Part shown: positions 1 to 5,000 of the stretch, one piece after another
Numbering within the stretch: the first letter of the stretch is position 1
Layout of the letters: each line of letters opens with the position of its first letter
Notes under the pieces: model-generated
Seen by the model: the letters and a program-made list of their open reading frames with translations, nothing else
Databases searched by the model: none
Told to the model about the DNA's origin: nothing
Translations under genes and position numbers: made by a program
Origin: Fidelibacterota bacterium
GTDB lineage: Bacteria > Marinisomatota > Marinisomatia > SCGC-AAA003-L08 > TMED6
NCBI GenBank assembly: GCA_014239355.1
Contig: JAAZYZ010000024.1
Span: forward strand, 1-6,797
DNA length: 6,797 nt
Direction: 5' to 3'

Positions 1-574
1 CTTCTTCTACTTTAACATCCTTAAAATCATCAATATTCTTGTTTAAAAATGGACCTCCCGTTGCTGTAATGGTAATTGATTCAAATGAAGAATTATTACG
101 ATTTAACAATTGATATATTGAATTATGCTCTGAATCTAATGGAATAATTTTTGTATTGCTTAACCTAGCTGTATCTAGAATTATATTTCCTAAAGATATG
201 ATACATTCTTTATTTGCTAATCCAACAATTTTACCTGATTTTGCAATTTCTAAACTTAATTGTAATATCGAAACACCAGAAATAGCAAATATAATTATAT
301 CGATATTGTCATCTATCAATTCCTTAAACTCTTCTACACTAAAAAAAATATTTCTATCTGGAAAATATTTTTTATAATCTAATCCTTTGTTGTAACTAGC
401 TATTCCAATATTTCTTGTATTAAACTCATTTGCTAATATGCTGAGTTTTTCTACATTGTTATCGCATGTCATCCCGACAACATTAAAATGATTTTTATTA
501 TGTCTAATTAATGATAACGCTGAATCACCGATTGATCCAGTTGCTCCATATATTAAAACGTTTGTTTTTTTCAT
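1..574 (-). CDS. dxr: 1-deoxy-D-xylulose 5-phosphate reductoisomerase, N-terminal part (runs off the left edge)
   Basis: DXR is the cytoplasmic NADPH- and metal-dependent enzyme that converts DXP to 2-C-methyl-D-erythritol 4-phosphate, the first committed step of the MEP isoprenoid pathway. Only 191 codons plus one base of about 380-400 codons are inside the window. Visible marks are the Rossmann NADPH loop GATGSIG (residues 10-16), LANKE (119-123, with Lys122 matching E. coli Lys125), the metal-binding PLDSEHNSI (145-153, with Asp147 and Glu149 matching Asp150 and Glu152), and ATGGPF (171-176). The last is normally (A/G)SGGPF, so Ser is replaced by Thr172. The stretch around residues 98-107 also departs from the usual GAAGL form. 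The ATG overlaps the cdsA TGA as ATGA, which implies translational coupling; no Shine-Dalgarno is visible. The family call is secure from the ordered motifs. Confidence 0.95.
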   Translation of the reverse strand, partial: MKKTNVLIYGATGSIGDSALSLIRHNKNHFNVVGMTCDNNVEKLSILANEFNTRNIGIASYNKGLDYKKYFPDRNIFFSVEEFKELIDDNIDIIIFAISGVSILQLSLEIAKSGKIVGLANKECIISLGNIILDTARLSNTKIIPLDSEHNSIYQLLNRNNSSFESITITATGGPFLNKNIDDFKDVKVEE

Positions 575-1233
575 ATTAATAATAAATAAAAAATACCCAC
601 TGAAAAAAAGACAAAGATAAATGAATCAAATCTATCTAGGAATCCACCATGACCCGGAATTGCATCACTTGTATCTTTCATGGAAGCAGATCTTTTTAAA
701 AGTGAAACAATGATATCACCCATAAATGCCAATACTATTATAGCAAGGACAGAGTTATAAAAAATAAGATAAGTTAAATTAAAATAATAAGTAGCCAAAA
801 AATAAATTACTGTGATTGCAAATAAACCAGTAAATAGGCCAGAATAAGTTTTGCCTTGACTTACCTTAGGAAATAACTTTTTTCCCTTAATAATAGTACC
901 TCCCAAATATGAGAAAGTATCAAAAATCCAAATTATAAAAATGATTAAGATGAATAATTCCTTAACATTAGAAGATATTAGTAAAATAATGAAAGTAATA
1001 AAAGAAAATACTGTTATCAAGAAATAAAGATACAAACATATCTTATAAGAACTATTCTCAATGATATGAAATAATTCATCAACAATAAAAGTTAAGAACA
1101 ATAAATAAACAAATATTAAAATATAACCGCTTAAAAATATCGGTAATATCATTACTGGCATTATTACAAATGCTGATAATAATCTTTTTATAAAATTAAT
1201 TTTAATTTTTGAAACAGACAATTTATCTTCCAT
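571..1233 (-). CDS. cdsA: Phosphatidate cytidylyltransferase (CDP-diglyceride synthase)
   Basis: This integral inner-membrane enzyme joins CTP and phosphatidic acid to give CDP-diacylglycerol, the precursor of all major phospholipids. The 220-residue protein is highly hydrophobic, with about six or seven likely membrane segments (around 20-34, 36-50, 63-88, 91-109, 135-150, 152-171 and 204-220). Residues 177-203 fit the whole family signature: S-x-[hydrophobic]-K-R at 177-181, Lys186-Asp187, PGHGG at 193-197 and the closing DRFD at 200-203. Asp105 lies in the conserved FDTFSY segment (104-109). The loop usually written SPxKT is SQGKT here (125-129). It is shorter than E. coli CdsA (285 residues), having fewer N-terminal helices. 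Its start lies 11 bases inside uppS and its stop overlaps the dxr start, so expression is probably coupled. Confidence 0.96.
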   Translation of the reverse strand: MEDKLSVSKIKINFIKRLLSAFVIMPVMILPIFLSGYILIFVYLLFLTFIVDELFHIIENSSYKICLYLYFLITVFSFITFIILLISSNVKELFILIIFIIWIFDTFSYLGGTIIKGKKLFPKVSQGKTYSGLFTGLFAITVIYFLATYYFNLTYLIFYNSVLAIIVLAFMGDIIVSLLKRSASMKDTSDAIPGHGGFLDRFDSFIFVFFSVGIFYLLLI

Positions 1234-1906
1234 ATTTTCTAATTCTATTTAAATACTTAAAAAGTATTCTATTTAATGACTTTATCTTAAAATTTGGCCA
1301 TAAAATATTTGTAAAATATAATTCAGCATAAGCAGACTGCCATAATAAAAAATTACTTAATCTCATTTCGCCACCTGTTCTTATTATTAAATCTGGATCA
1401 GGTAGATTAGGTATATATAAATTTTTTGATAATACTTTATTAGTTATTTTAGTTGATCTGTTCTTATTTATTGCATCTATTATTTCCGTCCTACCTCCAT
1501 AATTGAAAGCAAGATTAATAGATGTTCCGTTGTTTCTACTTGTAATTTCAACAATATCTTTAATTATTTTTTTTAGCCTCAAAGTAAGATTCTTAGTAGA
1601 GCCAAGATGGTTGATCTTTAAATTTTCTTCATTTGCAACTTTTTTAAAATTTACATAATAATTTTCAATTAGCCGCAATAGATAATTAACCTCTGATACT
1701 GGTCTCTTCCAGTTTTCAGTTGAAAATACATATAATGATATATTTTTTATTTTAAAATCTAATTTTTCTAAATTTCTAATAATATGGATACAGTTCTTTA
1801 TACCTGCTTTGTGACCTGCTGATCTTTTTAATCCTTTATTTGTTGCCCATCTACCATTGCCATCCATAATGATAGCAACGTGTTCTATCGTCTTTTTTTT
1901 ATACAT
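1223..1906 (-). CDS. uppS: Undecaprenyl diphosphate synthase (cis-prenyltransferase)
   Basis: UppS adds isopentenyl diphosphate units in cis to farnesyl diphosphate, giving the C55 lipid precursor that carries cell-wall intermediates. The 227-residue protein has the expected cis-prenyltransferase motifs in order: HVAIIMDGNGRWA (9-21, with catalytic Asp15), GHKAG (31-35), FSTENWKRP (61-69), NLAFNYGGRTE (131-141), and PDPDLIIRTGGE (169-180) running into RLSNFLLWQ (182-190). Arg176, Arg182 and Ser184 are the pyrophosphate-binding residues of the homoallylic site, and Glu195 matches the metal-binding Glu213 of E. coli. The start fits because the first motif begins at residue 9, as is usual. It follows frr after a 33-base AT-only-like gap in which I see neither a terminator nor a Shine-Dalgarno. 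Its end overlaps cdsA. Confidence 0.97.
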   Translation of the reverse strand: MYKKKTIEHVAIIMDGNGRWATNKGLKRSAGHKAGIKNCIHIIRNLEKLDFKIKNISLYVFSTENWKRPVSEVNYLLRLIENYYVNFKKVANEENLKINHLGSTKNLTLRLKKIIKDIVEITSRNNGTSINLAFNYGGRTEIIDAINKNRSTKITNKVLSKNLYIPNLPDPDLIIRTGGEMRLSNFLLWQSAYAELYFTNILWPNFKIKSLNRILFKYLNRIRKYGR

Positions 1907-1939
1907 TTTTTTAAATGTGAAGTTTAAATTTATAAATAT

Positions 1940-2497
1940 TTAAATATTTCTTAGATCTTCTTCTTTAGTTTTGAAAGCTAAGTCTATTTCTTTAACTTGC
2001 TCTGAGGTTTTATTCTCAATAGTAGATTGATATTTTTTTGATTCATCTTGACTAAGCTCTTTATTCTTCTCTAGTGATTTAATTTTTTCTATACCATCTC
2101 TTCTTATATTTCTAATTGCAACTTTAGCATTTTCAGAAATTTTTCCTGCTATCTTTAGAAACTCTAATCTTCTTTCTTCTGTTAGCTGCGGCAGAGGTAA
2201 CCTAATTAAATTTCCTTCAATCATTGGATTAATTCCTAAATCAGATTCTCTAATTGATTTTTCTATCAATGAGACATTGGCTTGATCCCATACATCAATA
2301 TTTATTGTCCTAGAATCAGGTGTGGTAATATTCGCAACTTGATTGATGTTCATTTTTTGACCGTATGAATCTACCTTTATTGAATCCAACATTCCTGGTG
2401 ATGCTCTTCCAGCTCTAATTCCTGACATTTCACTCTTAGCAGATTTAACAGAACTAATCATTCTAGATTCTGTATCTTTTATTATTTCATCAACCAT
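1940..2497 (-). CDS. frr: Ribosome recycling factor
   Basis: RRF acts with EF-G to split the post-termination 70S ribosome. At 185 residues it has exactly the usual family length. Domain I is the three-helix bundle (about 1-30 and 105-185), and domain II is the inserted beta-rich part (about 31-104). Diagnostic stretches are IRAGRASP (27-34), KVDSYG (41-46), PLPQLTEERR (101-110) and RNIRRDG (129-135); Arg132 is the residue known to be important in the E. coli protein. The start codon shares one base with the pyrH stop (TAATG), a typical re-initiation arrangement. A weak GAG lies about 10 bases upstream. The pyrH-frr pair is conserved across bacteria. Confidence 0.98.
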   Translation of the reverse strand: MVDEIIKDTESRMISSVKSAKSEMSGIRAGRASPGMLDSIKVDSYGQKMNINQVANITTPDSRTINIDVWDQANVSLIEKSIRESDLGINPMIEGNLIRLPLPQLTEERRLEFLKIAGKISENAKVAIRNIRRDGIEKIKSLEKNKELSQDESKKYQSTIENKTSEQVKEIDLAFKTKEEDLRNI

Positions 2498-3210
2498 TAG
2501 AGTATCTCAGAATAACCCATTTTATTATTATATACTTTAGTAAAACAATTGTTTTGTAAAATGGAAAAAATCTTGATTGGAATATTATTATCTCTGGCTA
2601 CAGTTATAGCAGCTGAATCCATAACTTTTAAGTTTCTTGATAGATATTGCTGATAAGTAATATTTTTAAATTTTTCTACTTTGGTATATTTTTTTGGATC
2701 TTTTGAATATATTCCATCTACTTGGGTCGCCTTATATATACAATTACACTCTAGTTCTGCCGCTCTTAATGATGCTGCAGTATCTGTTGAAAAATATGGA
2801 TTTCCTGTTCCAGCTGCGCAAATAACCACTCTTCTTTTTTCCATGTGTCTAATGGCCCTTCGTCTGATATAAGTTTCACACACTGATTGTATTGGTATTG
2901 CAGACATAACTCTTGTGTTAACGTTCAATTTCTCAAGTGCATGTTGTAAAGCTAAAGAGTTTAAAACTGTTGCCAACATTCCCATATAATCAGCATTTGC
3001 TCTCTCCATTCCTTTTGCTGAGGCAGCCAATCCTCTAAAAATATTTCCCCCTCCTATTACTATACATATTTCCACATTGAGTTTTAAAAACGATCTAAGA
3101 TTTTTAGCAATTAAATCTACAGTTTTAATTTCTATGCCATAATTAGTATTCCCCATAAGGGACTCTCCAGATAATTTTATTAATATCCGGTTTTTATTTT
3201 TTTTTACCAT
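2497..3210 (-). CDS. pyrH: UMP kinase (uridylate kinase, amino-acid kinase fold)
   Basis: PyrH phosphorylates UMP to UDP with ATP in the cytoplasm and so feeds UTP, CTP and UDP-sugar synthesis. Bacterial PyrH is a hexamer of the amino-acid kinase family, unrelated to eukaryotic UMP/CMP kinase. The 237-residue length is normal. Visible motifs are the phosphate-binding IKLSGESL (11-18), IGGGNIFRG (52-60), ADYMGMLAT (73-81), the UMP-contacting GTGNPYFSTDTAA (134-146), the ATP-side DGIYSKDP (165-172), and KVMDSAA (195-201; more often MDxTA). It starts 6 bases after the tsf stop with no recognisable Shine-Dalgarno, so coupling to tsf translation is likely. Confidence 0.98.
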   Translation of the reverse strand: MVKKNKNRILIKLSGESLMGNTNYGIEIKTVDLIAKNLRSFLKLNVEICIVIGGGNIFRGLAASAKGMERANADYMGMLATVLNSLALQHALEKLNVNTRVMSAIPIQSVCETYIRRRAIRHMEKRRVVICAAGTGNPYFSTDTAASLRAAELECNCIYKATQVDGIYSKDPKKYTKVEKFKNITYQQYLSRNLKVMDSAAITVARDNNIPIKIFSILQNNCFTKVYNNKMGYSEIL

Positions 3211-3216
3211 TGTAGA

Positions 3217-4047
3217 TTATTTGCTGATTTCGAATCTTATAAATTTTTCTATATTGATTTTAAGATTTTTCTTTAATGATTCCTCTTCAAGATACTTTTC
3301 AATGCTTAATTCAGGATTGATTACAAATTTTTGTTTCAACAATATTATCTCTTCCAGATACTTATTTAATTTACCATCAATCATTTTTGATAAGATATTG
3401 TCGGGTTTATCTGAATCCTTAAGTTGCTGAACTATAATTTCTCTCTCTGAATTAATCACTGAATCATCTAAATCATCATTTGAAATAGACTGAGGTGATG
3501 ATGCCGCAATATGCATACATAAATTTTTTCCAACTTCAGACAAATCAGCGCCATTATCTACATTAAGCAATAATATCACACCTATTTTCCCTAGTCCTTC
3601 AGCAAGTGAATTATGTATATAGGTGTGCACATCTCCTTCTAAATATCCAGATCTTTTAAAAACTATGTTTTCTCCTATTTTTCCTACAGCTTCATTCATT
3701 TTATCTTGAGATGAAATAGAAGCAGAATCAAAATCTCCTTTTTTTTCAATCGATATATCTAATATATCACCTACTAAGTTGTGAAATTCTTTGTTTCTAG
3801 AAACAAAATCTGTCTCTGAGTTTACTTCTACAATAGCAGCTCCGTTTTCAGAAACTTTAATGCCAATTAATCCTTCATTAGTATCTCTGGTGGATTTTTT
3901 CTTTGCTTTAGCTATCCCTTTTTCCCTAAGAATTTTAAATGCCTGGTCAACTCCCCCATTAGATTCAGAAAGTGCCGCTTTACATTCCATCATACCTGCG
4001 CCAGACATTTTTCTTAAATCTTGCACTTGTTTTGCTGTTATTGCCAT
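3217..4047 (-). CDS. tsf: Translation elongation factor Ts
   Basis: EF-Ts is the nucleotide exchange factor that releases GDP from EF-Tu. The 276 residues begin with the UBA-like helical domain (about 5-42, containing LRKMSGAGMMECKAAL at 11-26). The EF-Tu-contacting SETDFVSRNKEF follows (77-88; Asp80 and Phe81 match the residues that disturb the EF-Tu Mg2+ site in E. coli). The core subdomains include YIHNSLAEGLGKIGVILLL (143-161) and MHIAAS (178-183), and the C-terminal subdomain carries LLKQKFVINPE (236-246). The start is only 9 bases after the rpsB stop. The long rpsB-tsf spacer with an attenuator known from E. coli is absent. No clear Shine-Dalgarno is present. Confidence 0.98.
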   Translation of the reverse strand: MAITAKQVQDLRKMSGAGMMECKAALSESNGGVDQAFKILREKGIAKAKKKSTRDTNEGLIGIKVSENGAAIVEVNSETDFVSRNKEFHNLVGDILDISIEKKGDFDSASISSQDKMNEAVGKIGENIVFKRSGYLEGDVHTYIHNSLAEGLGKIGVILLLNVDNGADLSEVGKNLCMHIAASSPQSISNDDLDDSVINSEREIIVQQLKDSDKPDNILSKMIDGKLNKYLEEIILLKQKFVINPELSIEKYLEEESLKKNLKINIEKFIRFEISK

Positions 4048-4056
4048 TTACTTTAG

Positions 4057-4887
4057 TTATTTGGATTTTTTCTCTGAATCTGATTGAGATGAAATGGAAT
4101 CACTTAGTTGTGTATCATTCTTTAAATCTTCATTAGCTTGACCTGAATCAGGAACACTCTCATCATTTATTTCTGATTTAGAGTCATTAGTTTCAAAGTT
4201 ATCATTTAGCTTAATGTTCGTAATTGTTTCAGATATTAATTTACAATATAAGTTTATAGATCTTCTTGAATCATCATTTCCTGGGATTGGATAATCAATT
4301 ACATCTGGATCACAATTCGTATCAACAATACCAATAATTGGGATATTTAAATTCTTAGCTTCTGCTACAGCTATATGTTCCAACCTCGTATCAATTATAA
4401 ATAATAAATCCGGTGATTTTTTCATTTTACTAATTCCATTTAGTGATCTTAAAAGTTTTTCATGCTTGTTAGTAATCTTTAGAATTTCTTTTTTAGTAAA
4501 TTCATTTTTTGGATTTAACTTCAATTCTTCAAGTTCTTTCATTTTTTTTATTGATTTATTTATCGTTGACCAATTGGTAAGCATGCCTCCTAACCATCTA
4601 TGATTAACATAGAATTGATCTGTTTCTATTGCGAGATCTCTTATTCTTCCAGCAGCTTGTTTTTTAGTAGCAACAAATAATATTTTGCCACCTTTTGAAA
4701 TTGTTTCTTTTATGACTTTAAGGGCATCAGTTAACATCCCAATTGTTATCCCCAGATCAATAATATGAACATTTTCTCTTGTACTGTGAATATATTTAGA
4801 CATTTTAGGATTCCATCTTTGAGACTTGTGTCCAAAATGAACTCCTGCTTCAATTAAATCTTGTAATTTAAAATTTGGTAAATCCAT
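4057..4887 (-). CDS. rpsB: 30S ribosomal protein S2, with a C-terminal acidic/serine-rich tail
   Basis: S2 is a late-assembling protein of the small subunit. Family marks are [19 protein letters not shown] (11-29), [11 protein letters not shown] (73-83), [17 protein letters not shown] (93-109), [17 protein letters not shown] (161-177), and [13 protein letters not shown] (183-195) leading to [10 protein letters not shown] (202-211). I place the start at 4887, giving [11 protein letters not shown] and 276 residues. A strong Shine-Dalgarno (GGAG, 7 bases upstream) precedes it, and S2 proteins usually begin just before the [10 protein letters not shown] segment. Upstream in-frame TTG (4917) and ATG (4908) codons fall inside the leader stem and are unlikely starts. 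After about residue 226 the protein ends in a low-complexity tail rich in Asp, Glu, Ser and Asn that closes with KKSK. E. coli S2 (241 residues) lacks such a tail, but C-terminal extensions of S2 occur in alphaproteobacteria. Confidence 0.98.
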   Translation of the reverse strand: MDLPNFKLQDLIEAGVHFGHKSQRWNPKMSKYIHSTRENVHIIDLGITIGMLTDALKVIKETISKGGKILFVATKKQAAGRIRDLAIETDQFYVNHRWLGGMLTNWSTINKSIKKMKELEELKLNPKNEFTKKEILKITNKHEKLLRSLNGISKMKKSPDLLFIIDTRLEHIAVAEAKNLNIPIIGIVDTNCDPDVIDYPIPGNDDSRRSINLYCKLISETITNIKLNDNFETNDSKSEINDESVPDSGQANEDLKNDTQLSDSISSQSDSEKKSK

Positions 4888-4894
4888 AATTTTT

Positions 4895-4898
4895 CTCC
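4895..4898 (-). promoter_or_regulatory. rpsB ribosome binding site
   Basis: On the minus strand GGAG sits 7 bases before the chosen rpsB ATG (CCGGAGAAAAATTATG). It decides the start at 4887 and is the only convincing Shine-Dalgarno in the window. The first two G's, and possibly the A, also belong to ACCGGA, which can pair with the leader. Confidence 0.85.
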
Positions 4899-4964
4899 GG
4901 TTAAACATCCACAACAATTTGACCTTTACAAGGACCGGACAGCAGTAAGCTATCGTTGTGTGAT
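4895..4964 (-). ncRNA. Candidate cis-regulatory rpsB (S2) leader RNA with a Shine-Dalgarno pseudoknot
   Basis: These 70 bases hold 31 G or C (44%), well above the flanking genes, in a genome with almost no spacers. Read on the minus strand they fold as follows. P1 is ATC-(bulged A)-CACAAC (4964-4955) with GTTGTG-GAT (4915-4907), 9 pairs. P2 is GATAGC (4954-4949) with GCTGTC (4943-4938) around loop TTACT, 6 pairs including one G-U. P3 is CCTT (4933-4930) with AAGG (4926-4923) around loop GTA. The junction bases CGGT (4937-4934, up to TCCGGT if P2 opens) are complementary to ACCG(GA) at 4901-4896, which overlaps the Shine-Dalgarno. This predicts autogenous repression by S2 binding. A structured leader before the S2 gene was reported from Candidatus Pelagibacter ubique and marine metagenomes (Meyer et al. 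2009, from memory), and this is probably a member. The fold is from hand pairing only. Confidence 0.72.
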
Positions 4965-4984
4965 TAATTGTGGGTTAATTACAC
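4958..4984 (-). other. Imperfect inverted repeat overlapping the leader stem (possible alternative hairpin)
   Basis: On the minus strand GTGTAATTA (4984-4976) and TAATCACAC (4966-4958) can pair at 8 of 9 positions around a 9-base loop. The 3' arm uses bases 4964-4958, which also form the 5' arm of leader stem P1, so the two cannot form together. The loop and its flank contain CCACAA (4973-4968), which could itself pair with TTGTGG (4914-4909), the 3' side of P1. Whether these bases are transcribed depends on an unmapped start site. Confidence 0.4.
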
Positions 4985-4986
4985 GA

Positions 4987-4992
4987 AATATA
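4987..4992 (-). promoter_or_regulatory. Possible -10 element for the rpsB operon
   Basis: The minus strand reads TATATT here, 5 of 6 matches to TATAAT, in the spacer just after dnaE. Transcription would begin roughly at 4980, before the leader fold. No good -35 box lies at the usual distance (GAAGAA at 17 bases), and TATA-like words are common in this AT-rich DNA, so support is weak. Read-through from dnaE is an alternative. Confidence 0.22.
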
Positions 4993-5000
4993 TGCATTCA

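Noticed and set aside
156..377. Plus-strand open frame of 73 codons opposite dxr
   Set aside because: The minus strand encodes DXR motifs throughout this stretch; the plus frame resembles nothing I recognise.
1907..1939. Possible promoter or regulatory element in the frr-uppS gap
   Set aside because: The 33 bases are almost all A and T and offer TATA-like words, but no -35, hairpin or Shine-Dalgarno stands out.
2681..4087. Open frames on the plus strand opposite pyrH and tsf (2681-2872, 3221-3430, 3791-4087)
   Set aside because: They are antisense shadows of strongly conserved genes, with no recognisable domain and no ribosome binding site.
4888..4917. Longer rpsB starting at TTG 4917 or ATG 4908
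   Set aside because: These codons lie within leader stem P1 and its flank, the added residues (LWMFNRRKI) match no usual S2 N-terminus, and the strong Shine-Dalgarno points to 4887.
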